Positions 24,762 to 33,877 of a stretch of 64,000 bases of DNA are shown here, piece after piece. The notes under the pieces were generated by a model. The model was not told the DNA's origin. It did no database searches and worked only from the letters and a program-made list of their open reading frames with translations. The translations under genes were made by a program, and so were the position numbers. This DNA comes from an uncultured Bacteroidia bacterium (GTDB taxonomy: Bacteria; Bacteroidota; Bacteroidia; Bacteroidales; UBA932). Position 1 is the stretch's first letter; every line of letters starts with the position of its first letter. Location: NCBI GenBank assembly GCA_902788095.1, contig CADAIT010000005.1:62001-126000 (forward strand), read 5' to 3'.

Positions 24762-25913
24762 TCAAGGCGTTTTAACTTTATTCTTGAAGGATTCGAAGCG
24801 CTTCTGCGCCTCTTTGTTGTACTCGGTCACGGCTTCCGGACTGAATCCGTTTTTCCGGAAACGCAGGTCCAGGGCGGCGCCGGCCTCCAGTTCTTTCTTC
24901 TCGGCCTTCCTTACAATGGGAAGTATCTTTTTGACGGCCTTCACGTCCAGGTATTCCGCGCCTTCCTCATTATGGAAGAACGGGTGCACCTTGTGCATGA
25001 GCGCTACGGCAAGGGCGTTTGCCGGAGCATCCCCTGATACCGTGGCGGGGAGGTTGTCACCGGCGGCCACCCACACGGCAACGGCATAGCTGCAGGGGGG
25101 ATATCCGGGCACGAACCACATCATTCCGGCATCCGGCCTTTGGGTTTGGGTGACACCTTCTATAATCACGCTGGAGGCCGACCAGGGCCGGGGGATAAGG
25201 TGATTGTCGTACACAAGGGTATTGCCTTTCAAAGCATCCCTGCCGCTGAATCCGTGGCGGAAATTCCGGGCGGCGTCAAGGAAAAATTCCGGGCTGTAGC
25301 CTCCCCGGGGGCGTTTTTCCATGATTTGGCTGATAGCCTCATAACGGGCATAGCCGCCGCCTTCGTTCTCACGGCCGGAAAGAGAGAAGTTGGTGCGGTA
25401 CAGGACACCGCCTTCGGGAACGTCGTAGCGGGTGTATCCGTGGTCCCAGGTTTCAAAGTACGCCGCTCCGCCATGGGCGTCAATGACCGCAAAGTTGGCG
25501 CTTATCGCAAGGCCCGTGCCTTCCCTCAACATGTTTTCAAAGTCTTCCAGGGATTCGCAGATTCCAAGCGCACGGCTCATCAGCAGGCCGTTCTGGGTGC
25601 CGGTGTCATGGGGCCGGAGGTTATAGGAGAGGTTGTTTGCAATGGCAAATCCCACCTCGTTTATTCCGCCGTAGGTTTTGCTGTGCCGGGTGTCGGTATC
25701 GGCATAGATTCCGGTGTAGGAATAGCGTTCTCCCTTCACGTGGGCAAGGGTGTTGCGGACGTTGTCGGCGTCCCGCTGCTTCCAAATCAGGGGCCGGCCG
25801 GTGGCGCTGGCCTCGGCCGAAACGATGGCCGTGGTGCAGGCCGAAGCTTTCACCGACAGCAGCAGCGTCAGGAAGAGTCCGCTAACGGCGAATTTTATAA
25901 CCGTAGTACGCAT
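24762..25913 (-). CDS. Ntn hydrolase, C45-type acyltransferase/amidase
   Basis: A 383-residue secreted protein. Cleavage of the signal after KASA would expose Cys26 (CTTAIVSAEASATGRPLIWK) as the N-terminal nucleophile. The fold markers are the RD pair (WKQRDAD), GGINEVGFAIANNLSYNLR and a central NFAVIDAHGGAAYFET. Such proteins are annotated as acyl-CoA:6-aminopenicillanate acyltransferase-like, but in Bacteroidetes they are probably amidases of unknown substrate. The first 32 bases overlap the end of the transporter gene. In this locus it might trim N-acyl or peptide amide bonds. Confidence 0.78.
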   Translation of the reverse strand: MRTTVIKFAVSGLFLTLLLSVKASACTTAIVSAEASATGRPLIWKQRDADNVRNTLAHVKGERYSYTGIYADTDTRHSKTYGGINEVGFAIANNLSYNLRPHDTGTQNGLLMSRALGICESLEDFENMLREGTGLAISANFAVIDAHGGAAYFETWDHGYTRYDVPEGGVLYRTNFSLSGRENEGGGYARYEAISQIMEKRPRGGYSPEFFLDAARNFRHGFSGRDALKGNTLVYDNHLIPRPWSASSVIIEGVTQTQRPDAGMMWFVPGYPPCSYAVAVWVAAGDNLPATVSGDAPANALAVALMHKVHPFFHNEEGAEYLDVKAVKKILPIVRKAEKKELEAGAALDLRFRKNGFSPEAVTEYNKEAQKRFESFKNKVKTP

Positions 25914-27072
25914 AGAACATGATAAGAAGGTAGAACGGAAGACAAATCCAGTAAGCGTTCTGCATGCCCACCCAGTCTTTCATGGCTCCAAACAGGAGGG
26001 GAATCAGGGCGCCGCCGCCGATGGAGGCCACCAGCAGCGAAGAACCCTTCTTGGTGAATTTGCCAAGGTCAACGATGGCAAGCGGCCAGATGGCGGGATA
26101 CATCAGGGAACAGGCAAAACTCAGGATGGCCACGCACCAGACCGATATGGCCGGCGGGGTCAGCACGATGGCCAGGGAATCGGCCACGGCCACCCAGGTA
26201 CAGATGCGAAGGGCCTGGACCTGGGAAATATACCGGGGAATGCAGATAATGCCAAGAATGTAACCGGCCGCCATGCCTATTCCGGGCCAGATGGTGTAGC
26301 TCTCGGGGTTCGGAAGTCCCATGCCCTGTGCGTAGTCCAGTACGGTAAGGAGCGCCAGGTTTTCCACGCCCACATAAACGAACAGGGCCAGGGCGCCCAG
26401 CACCAGATGGGGGAACTGCCAGAGGGAAGTCTTGCCCGCGGCATAGGGGCAGTCTTCTTCGTTCTCCTCGCCCTGTGCCTTGATTTCTTCCAAGGGAGCA
26501 AAGAGGGTGATGATGCCCAGCGTCACCACTACGGCAATGATGATGTACAGGGGCAGGTCCAGGTCATTGAGGCCGACAGCCTCGATGGGTTTGCGCGTAA
26601 CGGCGGCGATGAACACCGAAGGGAGGGCCAGGGCAATGGAATTGCAGATGCCCATGATGCTGATGCGGCGGGCGGCCGAGTCAATGGGCCCGAGGATGGT
26701 CACATATGGGTTGATGGCCGCCTGAAGCACCGTATTGGCCGTTCCGCTGATGAAACAGGCCAGAAGATACAGCGCGAAACTCTCCAGCCGGGCCGCCGGT
26801 ATAAAAAGGGCGAAGGCCAGGGCAAAGAGGAAGAACGACAGCGACATGGTGCGTTTGTACCCGATTTTCCCGATGATGGTGGAAGCCGGGAAACTGAACA
26901 CCAGGAAAGCGGTGAACGTGGCGGCAATCACCAGATAGGACTGGGCCGACGTCAGGTGCAGGTTGTTCTCCAGGAACGGGACAAAATAGCCGTTGATTCC
27001 CGTGGCGAAACCCACGGTGAAAAACATGGTGCCGATAAAGGCCAGCGGGAGGATGTATTTGTTCTTGGGCAT
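25882..27072 (-). CDS. MFS sugar transporter, FucP/NagP-like
   Basis: A 396-residue major-facilitator protein with about 12 membrane segments. GFATGINGYFVPFLENNLHLTS at the N-terminus and the second-half SLMYPAIWPLAIVDLGKFTKKGSS are typical of the FucP/GluP/NagP group, which imports fucose, glucose or N-acetylhexosamine with protons. It stands next to a sugar kinase and two genes from GH20 and MurQ, so GlcNAc or MurNAc is the likeliest cargo. Compare the murT-murK-murQ cluster of Tannerella, which has a transporter, kinase and etherase together. Confidence 0.85.
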   Translation of the reverse strand: MPKNKYILPLAFIGTMFFTVGFATGINGYFVPFLENNLHLTSAQSYLVIAATFTAFLVFSFPASTIIGKIGYKRTMSLSFFLFALAFALFIPAARLESFALYLLACFISGTANTVLQAAINPYVTILGPIDSAARRISIMGICNSIALALPSVFIAAVTRKPIEAVGLNDLDLPLYIIIAVVVTLGIITLFAPLEEIKAQGEENEEDCPYAAGKTSLWQFPHLVLGALALFVYVGVENLALLTVLDYAQGMGLPNPESYTIWPGIGMAAGYILGIICIPRYISQVQALRICTWVAVADSLAIVLTPPAISVWCVAILSFACSLMYPAIWPLAIVDLGKFTKKGSSLLVASIGGGALIPLLFGAMKDWVGMQNAYWICLPFYLLIMFYAYYGYKIRR

Positions 27073-27075
27073 AAG

Positions 27076-27924
27076 CTACTGGCTGGTGTGGTATTTTACA
27101 AGGCCGTCCATGGGGGCCTTCAGGATGGTTCCCATCTGCATTCCGTAGTGTTCCACGACGGGCTGAAGCAGCGGTCTGAAGTAGTAGGCCACGGAGCCCA
27201 CGGCGTTGAAAGTGTATTTCCGGTAGTCCGGATAGTGGGTGACGATACGGTCGAAGAATTTGACGAACGAATCCCTGACCAGTTCGGGGAAGTACGGGTC
27301 GAAGTCCAGGTGCTCGTTGATGAACTTGGCGTACTGGGCGCAGAAACGGTTGGGGAAGGGTTTGGTATAGATGGTGTCGATGAGCTCTTCTCCGCTCATT
27401 CCCAGTTCCTTGCCCGTCAGTTCATGCACCTTTTCGGGCATGTTGCCCCGGATATAGTCCGTAATCAGGCGTTTCCCCAGATAGCCGCCGCTGCCCTCGT
27501 CTCCAAGGATGAAGCCGCAGGAATCGATGTTCAGGCCTTCGTTGACGCCATCGTAAAGGACGGAATTGGTTCCGGTTCCCAGGATGGCGGCAAAACCGGG
27601 GTTCCGCTGCAGCAGGGCGCGGCAGGAGGCCAGCGTATCCATGGCAATGAACACGTTCCGGGCCTTGGTAAACACCTTCCGGAGCGTACTTTCCATGAAC
27701 GGATACTGGAGCGGTGTCACCCCCGCGCCGTAAAAATAGATTTCATCCACCTCGCCGGGATTGAATTCCGCGGGAAGGCACGACAGGATATCCGCCACGA
27801 TATCCTCGCCGCTGATGTAGTTGGGATTGTAACCCTGCGAGAAGAAGTCCCGGCGGCCGCTGCCGTCGGGGTTTATACCGCACCACTGGGTTTTGGTGGC
27901 GCCGCTGTCGGCTATCAGTATCAT
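27076..27924 (-). CDS. BadF/BadG-family amino-sugar kinase
   Basis: A 282-residue ASKHA-fold kinase. The phosphate-1 loop is ILIADSGATKTQW and the adenosine/phosphate-2 region is ILGTGTNSVLYDG with GFILGDEGSGGYLGKRLI, as in N-acetylglucosamine kinases and MurK. Cytosolic. Position between the MFS transporter and enzymes including MurQ suggests MurNAc and/or GlcNAc 6-phosphorylation (MurK role). The two substrates cannot be told apart by eye. Confidence 0.83.
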   Translation of the reverse strand: MILIADSGATKTQWCGINPDGSGRRDFFSQGYNPNYISGEDIVADILSCLPAEFNPGEVDEIYFYGAGVTPLQYPFMESTLRKVFTKARNVFIAMDTLASCRALLQRNPGFAAILGTGTNSVLYDGVNEGLNIDSCGFILGDEGSGGYLGKRLITDYIRGNMPEKVHELTGKELGMSGEELIDTIYTKPFPNRFCAQYAKFINEHLDFDPYFPELVRDSFVKFFDRIVTHYPDYRKYTFNAVGSVAYYFRPLLQPVVEHYGMQMGTILKAPMDGLVKYHTSQ

Positions 27925-27927
27925 AGG

Positions 27928-28821
27928 CTATTCTTCGTAAATGCCGTGGAGGTCAGGCAGTTCTCCCAGACCGTAACGGAACAGGACCACGCCGCTGGCC
28001 TTGGAGCGTTTTACAAACATTTTGGCATCGTTCCGGATTTTCTGCGCGCTCATGGGAACCACCTGCGTGGTGTCGTTGTCCTCGTATGTGGTGATGCCGG
28101 CCCAAACCCGGGCGGGTGCACCCTTGGTGGCGAAGTGGTCGGCCGCGGAGAGGGCCCATTCGGCCCCGTGGGGACGGTAAGAGTCGCAGCGGTAGTAAAT
28201 CATGGGCATGAGAATGTCTATGTACTGTCCCATCTGCGAAGGGTCCTGTCCGTAGTAGTGCTCGCTGTCGGGCTCGGGCATGAGGGCGGCCGAAAGGACG
28301 ATTCCGGGATTCTTCGCCTTCAGGGCTTCGCTGATTTGGCGGCAGAACTCAGTTACGCAGCCCGTAGCCGTGACTTCCGGGGAGGGATTGTGCTTGTGGG
28401 CCGTTCCGCCGAAACGGATGTAATCCAGGTGGATGCCGTCAACGCCCAGGTCCGCGTAATGGCAGGCACGGGCAATCACCTCGTCAAAGTACTCCTGCTT
28501 GTAGCGATTGTTTTCGTCATCCACGGGATTTATCCACTTCCCGTCCTTGTAAAAGCACTGGAACCAGATATGTACCTTCATACCCTTTTCCTGGGCACTG
28601 TGGATAAAGGCCAGCGTGGAATCTTCCCCGTGGTTTTTGAAGGCCACCTCGTGAAGGATAATGTTGCCGATGTCCTTGGCCTTCAAACTGTCCAGCTGTA
28701 CGTCGTTCATGTATTTGGACCAGAGCCAGATACCGTTGGTATTGACGGCCTCATCGGCCGCTTTGGGGGCGCAGGCCGCCAGAAGGAGGCCCAGAGAAAG
28801 GGCGGAAAGCAGTTTTTTCAT
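27928..28821 (-). CDS. TIM-barrel lipoprotein, GHL type (single domain)
   Basis: A 297-residue lipoprotein (lipobox LAAC, Cys17) that consists of little more than a TIM barrel. Strand-end motifs are HIWFQCFYKDGKW, NPVDDENNRY, GVDGIHLDYIRFGGTA (candidate acid Asp), SAALMPEPDSEHYYGQ, DILMPMIYY and WAGITTYEDND. The protein encoded at 33878-35230 has nearly the same motif series, so the two are paralogues. Relatives are called putative glycosyl hydrolases (DUF4015/GHL) without proven activity. Surface or periplasmic. Confidence 0.72.
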   Translation of the reverse strand: MKKLLSALSLGLLLAACAPKAADEAVNTNGIWLWSKYMNDVQLDSLKAKDIGNIILHEVAFKNHGEDSTLAFIHSAQEKGMKVHIWFQCFYKDGKWINPVDDENNRYKQEYFDEVIARACHYADLGVDGIHLDYIRFGGTAHKHNPSPEVTATGCVTEFCRQISEALKAKNPGIVLSAALMPEPDSEHYYGQDPSQMGQYIDILMPMIYYRCDSYRPHGAEWALSAADHFATKGAPARVWAGITTYEDNDTTQVVPMSAQKIRNDAKMFVKRSKASGVVLFRYGLGELPDLHGIYEE

Positions 28822-28824
28822 AGT

Positions 28825-29889
28825 TTAGAATTCAAGCTGATAGTAACGTCCGTTGAAGGTTTCCATGCCTTTCCACTTGGGCGTTCCCCAGGTGGAGTCG
28901 TTGTTGGTGGGGTCGGCAATCCACCATTTTCCGTCCACATAGATTTCGGGAATCACATGGCCGGTCACAGTGGAATAGTAACACTGCCCGTGCAGGTAGC
29001 GGGCCGGAATGCCGGTGGCGCGGCACATGGCCACGGTGGCATGGGTAAGGTCGCAGCAGTTGCCGCCCTTGGCCTGGATGGTTCCCACGGCTCCCTTTTT
29101 GGTATTCATATAGTTCTCCCATTCCCACGCATCGCGGGCGTACTCGTAGATGGCTTCGGCCTTCTGGCGGTCGGTGGCCGTGGCCGGAAGGTTCTTGATG
29201 GCCTCGTCGCGGGCGGCAATCACCACGGGGTCGTCGATGGGGCAGTTGGCGGTGGCGTCCAGATAAGTGGAAGGCCAGGCGGAAACCTCTTCGGGCCAGG
29301 TGCCTTTGTTCTTCACGAAATAGTTGAAGGTGCGGGCCAGGACCACCATGGCAGCCCGCAGGTTCATCAAATTGTCGTGTTTGGTCACCACCATGGTGAG
29401 CTGGGGCATATAGCCCGGGCTGGTCTGGTCATCCGAGGGGAAGGTGACGTAATTGGGAAGTTGCTTGCGTTCCTGGGCGAAAGCCACCATACGGCTGGCC
29501 ATATAGCGGATGTGCTGCATGTCAATCACATCGGGGTCGAAGGTGTTCCAGCGGTATTCGTCGCCGAAAGCTACCGGCGCTGCGTCAATGTCCACTTCCT
29601 GCCAGGTGTCCGGCTCTTTCTCAATCTTGTCCAGGAGAAGGCAGGCGGCAAGGATATATTTTCCCTTGGAATATTCCAGGCCATCCACGTTTACCGTGGC
29701 AGGAAGGGCTCCGGTTTGTTCAAAGACCTCGTATGCATCGGAGAGGGCCTGGACAAAGTGCCCGTTATAGCTGTCCAGGGTGAATTCTTCCACCGGGTCG
29801 GGGGTGGGTTGCTGTTTATTGTCGTTGTCCTTTCCGCATGCGCAGGCGCTCAGGACGGCAATGAGAGAAATGAATAAATACTTTTTCAT
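28825..29889 (-). CDS. lipoprotein with pseudomurein-binding-like repeats and transglutaminase domain
   Basis: A 354-residue lipoprotein (Cys16 or Cys18 in LSACACGK). Residues about 44-90 and 124-172 each resemble a pseudomurein-binding repeat: FEQTGALPATVNVDGLEYS, and AQERKQLPNYVTF. A third degenerate copy may lie at 175-210. Residues 220-354 are a transglutaminase-fold peptidase with C278 (GGNCCDLTH), H311 (TGHVIPEIYV) and D326 (WWIADPT). The run NTKKGAVGTIQAKGGNCCD is strongly reminiscent of archaeal C71 pseudomurein endoisopeptidases (PeiW/PeiP), which have the same repeat-plus-transglutaminase order. Ordinary bacterial transglutaminase-core lipoproteins are the alternative. It would cut isopeptide or peptide cross-links in a cell wall. 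Confidence 0.75.
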   Translation of the reverse strand: MKKYLFISLIAVLSACACGKDNDNKQQPTPDPVEEFTLDSYNGHFVQALSDAYEVFEQTGALPATVNVDGLEYSKGKYILAACLLLDKIEKEPDTWQEVDIDAAPVAFGDEYRWNTFDPDVIDMQHIRYMASRMVAFAQERKQLPNYVTFPSDDQTSPGYMPQLTMVVTKHDNLMNLRAAMVVLARTFNYFVKNKGTWPEEVSAWPSTYLDATANCPIDDPVVIAARDEAIKNLPATATDRQKAEAIYEYARDAWEWENYMNTKKGAVGTIQAKGGNCCDLTHATVAMCRATGIPARYLHGQCYYSTVTGHVIPEIYVDGKWWIADPTNNDSTWGTPKWKGMETFNGRYYQLEF

Positions 29890-29956
29890 AATTTGAAAGC
29901 TTATTGGCAGCGGGAGGGGCGGTCAGGCCCCTCCCGCCGGAAAGGTTCAGGATTTA

Positions 29957-32900
29957 CTAAATACCGTACAGGTCAAAGCTGTAGGCCTTGTCCTTGATGG
30001 CAGTATAAACATTGCTGTTGATATTGTTGTCAAGGAGATCCTTGTAGATGCGCATGAGAATCAGCATTTCACGCATAGGGGAAATTAACCCGCTGTAACC
30101 TTCAAGGTTGAGGGTGCTGCTTGCCGTGCCGAATTCCTGGAAGTTGCCAATCATGCCAAGAGGGTTGTTTCCTGCAGTCTTGATAAGACCGCGGACAACA
30201 TGCCAGGCACCTACCTTTACCATGAAGTTGACGTCCACTTCTTCAATGGCGGATCCGTTATAAGTTACAAGTTCGGAATTCGCACCTTCATACCAGGGGT
30301 GTTTGCCCCAGGCGCAGTCGGGTGAATATGTAGGCATTGCATCGTTCATGGACCCGTTGTCGGCCAGTGTATATGGCTTGTTGCGGTCGTCCATGGTGGG
30401 AAGGAAGTCTTCACCCTCGGCCGTGACAAGGTTCATCAGGCCGCGGATGGCGATTTCCCATGCCTGGGCCGAGGTGTATTCAACACCGTTTACGTTCAAT
30501 ACCCAAGGAGTATACTTGGAATCGTACTGGTTGCCGGCATGTCCAAGATACTCACAAGCGGAGTTGGGTACTACAGGAATGAAGTGTACATTGGTCCAGG
30601 CGGTACCGTTCTCGATGAGGTGCTGGTTCTCGGACTCCACGGTGCCTACGGTTGCCTCCCAAACGTCCAAACCCTTTACGAATTCCTTCGCGAAGGCCTT
30701 CAGTGAAGGGGCGCTTACGTCACCGTTCTCGCCATACAGCCAGAACTTGAATTTCTGGTCCTTGAGGGCGGTATAGACGTTGGTCTCAATGCCGTTGTCG
30801 AGGATGTACTTGTAAATACGCATCAGAACGAGGAGTTCACGCATAGGGGCAATGTAACCTACGTAGTCGCCGTTCTTGCCCTTGAGGTTCAGGGTGCCGC
30901 TTGACGTTCCGAATTCCTGGAAGTTGCCCACCATGCCCAGAGGGCTGTTGTTGCCGCCGGTCTTGATGAAGGAACGCACAACATGCCAGGCACCTACCTT
31001 CACCATGAAGTTGACATCCACCTCGCTGACGGGCTGTCCGCCGTCGGTCACCAGGTTGCCGTACTCATACCAGGGGTTCTTGCCCCACGTGTTGTCGGCT
31101 GACGGAACAGGAATCTCGCTGGTGAGAGGCTTGCCATCCTTGAGCGTGTAGGCCTTGTTGCGGTCGTCCATGGTGGGAAGGAGGTCTTCACCCTCTTCGG
31201 TGACCATGTTCAGAAGGCCGCGGATAGCAATTTCCCAAGCCTGTGAGGAAGTATATACAGTGCCCCCCACGTTGAGGGTCCAAGGGTTCTTGCCGTCATC
31301 GTACTGGTTGTTGCCAAAGTCCTTGAAGTCGGAGTTGTTGGTGTTGCCGATAGGAATATAGTGAACATCCAGCCAAGCGCCCTGTGCGCTTTGGGAGTTG
31401 CGGTAGCCGTCGGCGTCGATGTTGCCCACGTTGGAAGCCCAGACATCCAGACCCTTTACGAATTCCTGTGCGAAATCCTTAAGGGTGAATACCTTGGCTT
31501 CGGCACCCTGGGCATACATGTCAAAGTCGAACTTCTGGTCCTTGATGGCATCATAGACATTGGCGTCGATGTTGTTGTCAAGGATGTACTTGTAGATGCG
31601 CATCATGATGATGAGCTCACGCATAGGAGCGATGAGGCCGTCATAACCGTCAAGGTTGAGCGTACTTGAAGCAGTGCCGAACTGCTGGTAGTTGCCGATG
31701 TTTCCAAGTGCGCTGTTGCCGTCATTGTTGATGAGGCCGCGTACAAGGTGCCACGAGCAGACCTTGATGATGAAGTTGATGTCTACACTCTCAACGGGGC
31801 CGCCGTTGTAGGTGAGGCCGTCTTCCTCGTACCAAGGATATCCGCCCCATTTGCAGTTCTCTGAAGGGTTGGGCATACCGGCCTCCAGGAAGCCTTGGTT
31901 GTTGCCAAGGGTATAAGCCTTGTTACGGTCTGTCATGCCGGGCAGGAAGGCTTCACCTTCTGTGGTTACCAGATTCATGAGGCCGCGTACGGCAATCTCC
32001 CATGCCTGGGCGGAGTTGTACTCAGTGCCTCCAACCGTGATGGTCCAAGGTGTGTACATAGGATCGTGCTGGTTGCCGGGGTGGTTGTCGTAGTCACCGC
32101 CGGTGGGACCTACGGGGATAAAGTGTACGTTGGTCCATGCAGTACCGTTCTCAATGAGGTGCTTGTTCTCGGATTCAACGGTACCTACGGTTGCTTCCCA
32201 AACTTCCAGACCCTTTACGAACTGCTCAGCAAATTCTTTCAGGCTTGCCGAGCTGGGGGCGATGTACTTGGACTGGGTCACCTTCACGGCCAAACCCTCC
32301 GTCACGTTGCCGCCCTTGACAAGGATTTCGCCTTCACGGAGAGCTCCGGTGTTGGGCTCGGCTGTTACGGTTACGGTAATGTCGCCTGCTTCACCGCTCA
32401 TGGGATCCATCGTAATCCAGGAATCGGCAGAACTCACTTCCCATGCTTCTTTTGCCACAAACTTGAGGCTCTGGGCGGTTCCGTCGGAATCAAGCGAGAC
32501 AGCAGTGGTTTTAAGCGTAATATCCGGCATATCTACGCCATAAAGATCGGTGTCAAACGTGACGTCCTTCACGGCGTCGTACACGTTTTCTTCGATCTTG
32601 TTGTCCAGCAGGTACTTGTAGAAGCGGGCAGCGATGAGCCACATACGCATGGAAGAGATGAATCCGCTGTAGCCCTCTTCTATGAGGTTCTCGCTGGGGT
32701 CGGTTCCGTAAATCTGGTAGTTGCCAATCTTGCCGAGGCCCTGCTGGCGGGTAAGGAACCACGCGGCGGTACGGACGATGATGTAAGGATTGATGGCGCT
32801 CTTGTTGATAGGCTGGGCGTCGCTCGTGCTTTCATACCAGGGATAATTGCCCCAGATATCCAGTTCACTCACAGCAGGGATGGGATCCTTGAGGGACCCG

Positions 32901-33838
32901 CCGTTGCCCATGGTGTGGATAAAGGTGTTGCGCTCCTCCTGCAAGGTGGCTGCGCCTTCCTTGGTGAGCAGGTTCATGATACCGCGGAGGGCAACGCCCC
33001 AGGTCTGGGCGGAATCATACGTCTTGCCGTCAATGGTGATGGTGAAATACGGCTGATACTTGGGGTCGTACTGGTCTGCACCGTCGGCATAAGCACCGCC
33101 GCTCCAGGGAACGGGAACGAAGTGGACATCCTGCCAGGCCGAGTTATTGTCGGTGCAGTGGGAACCGTCGGCACTTACCGTACCCACCGTCTTTTCCCAG
33201 ATGTCCAGGATACCCACAAACTGCTGGGCGAAACCCTTGAGGGTAGCGGCGGCGGAGAGGTAATCCGTAGAAACGGTCTTGGGAAGGGCGCTGCCGCTCT
33301 TGTAGGCGGCGATGGCGCGCAGGAGCGTGACCGTAAGACGGTTGGTGGAGAAAGCCAGGGCGGAGGCGCCGCTGCGCGTTACCAAGGTCTGGTTCGGAAT
33401 GGTGAGCTTTTCCTCGGTGGCGGCGACAAAGCGCTTGGCGAGGTCGGCCAGGTCTTCCGTTCCTTCGTTGATCTTGGCACCGCCGGTGACGGCGATTTCC
33501 TTCTGGTCATAGCTGTCGCGATCCGGATGGTCGGCCGCTTTATAGCCCTTGACCGTAATGTCGCCCTTGTTGGAGGTTGCCAGGGCAACCATGAGTCTGG
33601 CAAGGGCTTCCTGATACTGGGGAAGGGTAAGTTTTACGCTTCCCACCGTGAGATCGCTCGGAATGATGTTGTCTTCTTCCCAAGCGGCATACGCAGCAGC
33701 CGCGGCATTGACCAGGTCGGCTTGCGCGAGCGTGGCTACGGTTTTCTGATCCGGCTCAAGCTCTTCCTTCTTTTCACAGGAGAACAGAAGGGCGAAAGCC
33801 GTCAGTGTCGCCACGGAGAACCATAATAACTTTTTCAT
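29957..33838 (-). CDS. giant repeat lipoprotein with BACON domain and cell-wall-binding-like repeats
   Basis: A 1,293-residue lipoprotein (LLFSC, Cys21, then EKKEELEPD, similar to the K-(D/E)2 surface-export signal). Residues 36-88 and 126-180 resemble pseudomurein-binding repeats (EEDNIIPSDLTVGSVKLTL; TEEKLTIPNQTLVTR). Four modules of about 240-250 residues follow: 196-434, 530-776, 784-1036 and 1044-1293, with a BACON domain at 438-524 (WITMDPMSGEAGDITVTV). Each module opens like a repeat, EFVKGLxVWExTVGTV, interrupted by an insert, and resumes at VxGxEYxSAQAWEIAxRGLMNLV. No catalytic motif is visible. It probably binds the polymer at the cell surface, in the role of a SusE/SusF-type protein. 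Encoded 67 bases before the transglutaminase gene. Confidence 0.8.
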   Translation of the reverse strand: MKKLLWFSVATLTAFALLFSCEKKEELEPDQKTVATLAQADLVNAAAAAYAAWEEDNIIPSDLTVGSVKLTLPQYQEALARLMVALATSNKGDITVKGYKAADHPDRDSYDQKEIAVTGGAKINEGTEDLADLAKRFVAATEEKLTIPNQTLVTRSGASALAFSTNRLTVTLLRAIAAYKSGSALPKTVSTDYLSAAATLKGFAQQFVGILDIWEKTVGTVSADGSHCTDNNSAWQDVHFVPVPWSGGAYADGADQYDPKYQPYFTITIDGKTYDSAQTWGVALRGIMNLLTKEGAATLQEERNTFIHTMGNGGSLKDPIPAVSELDIWGNYPWYESTSDAQPINKSAINPYIIVRTAAWFLTRQQGLGKIGNYQIYGTDPSENLIEEGYSGFISSMRMWLIAARFYKYLLDNKIEENVYDAVKDVTFDTDLYGVDMPDITLKTTAVSLDSDGTAQSLKFVAKEAWEVSSADSWITMDPMSGEAGDITVTVTAEPNTGALREGEILVKGGNVTEGLAVKVTQSKYIAPSSASLKEFAEQFVKGLEVWEATVGTVESENKHLIENGTAWTNVHFIPVGPTGGDYDNHPGNQHDPMYTPWTITVGGTEYNSAQAWEIAVRGLMNLVTTEGEAFLPGMTDRNKAYTLGNNQGFLEAGMPNPSENCKWGGYPWYEEDGLTYNGGPVESVDINFIIKVCSWHLVRGLINNDGNSALGNIGNYQQFGTASSTLNLDGYDGLIAPMRELIIMMRIYKYILDNNIDANVYDAIKDQKFDFDMYAQGAEAKVFTLKDFAQEFVKGLDVWASNVGNIDADGYRNSQSAQGAWLDVHYIPIGNTNNSDFKDFGNNQYDDGKNPWTLNVGGTVYTSSQAWEIAIRGLLNMVTEEGEDLLPTMDDRNKAYTLKDGKPLTSEIPVPSADNTWGKNPWYEYGNLVTDGGQPVSEVDVNFMVKVGAWHVVRSFIKTGGNNSPLGMVGNFQEFGTSSGTLNLKGKNGDYVGYIAPMRELLVLMRIYKYILDNGIETNVYTALKDQKFKFWLYGENGDVSAPSLKAFAKEFVKGLDVWEATVGTVESENQHLIENGTAWTNVHFIPVVPNSACEYLGHAGNQYDSKYTPWVLNVNGVEYTSAQAWEIAIRGLMNLVTAEGEDFLPTMDDRNKPYTLADNGSMNDAMPTYSPDCAWGKHPWYEGANSELVTYNGSAIEEVDVNFMVKVGAWHVVRGLIKTAGNNPLGMIGNFQEFGTASSTLNLEGYSGLISPMREMLILMRIYKDLLDNNINSNVYTAIKDKAYSFDLYGI
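29960..33253 (-). repeat. four tandem coding modules of about 750 bp
   Basis: Module 1 33253-32537, module 2 32251-31511, module 3 31489-30731, module 4 30709-29960; BACON coding region 32527-32267 lies between modules 1 and 2. Identity is visible in the DNA: modules 3 and 4 share long stretches around the DDRNK codons (30360-30420 with 31150-31210), and modules 2 and 4 share the ENGTAW region (32130-32215 with 30590-30690). Confidence 0.85.
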
Positions 33839-33877
33839 TGGCGTTTGTGTTAGTTAGGGTTAATGTATGTGTCAGTA

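Noticed and set aside
25750..29877. A 1,375-codon open frame on the plus strand
   Set aside because: It runs antisense to five well-supported minus-strand genes. Its translation is low-complexity, rich in Gly, His, Val and Gln, and has no recognisable domain; it arises from codon bias in the opposite strand.
29960..33253. Repeat array considered as CRISPR or satellite DNA
   Set aside because: The unit is about 750 bp, codes in frame throughout and has no short direct repeats with unique spacers. No CRISPR array or cas gene was seen in the window.
31895..33826. A 643-codon plus-strand frame opposite the giant lipoprotein
   Set aside because: Mirrors the lipoprotein modules; its apparent repeats are only the complement of the coding repeats.
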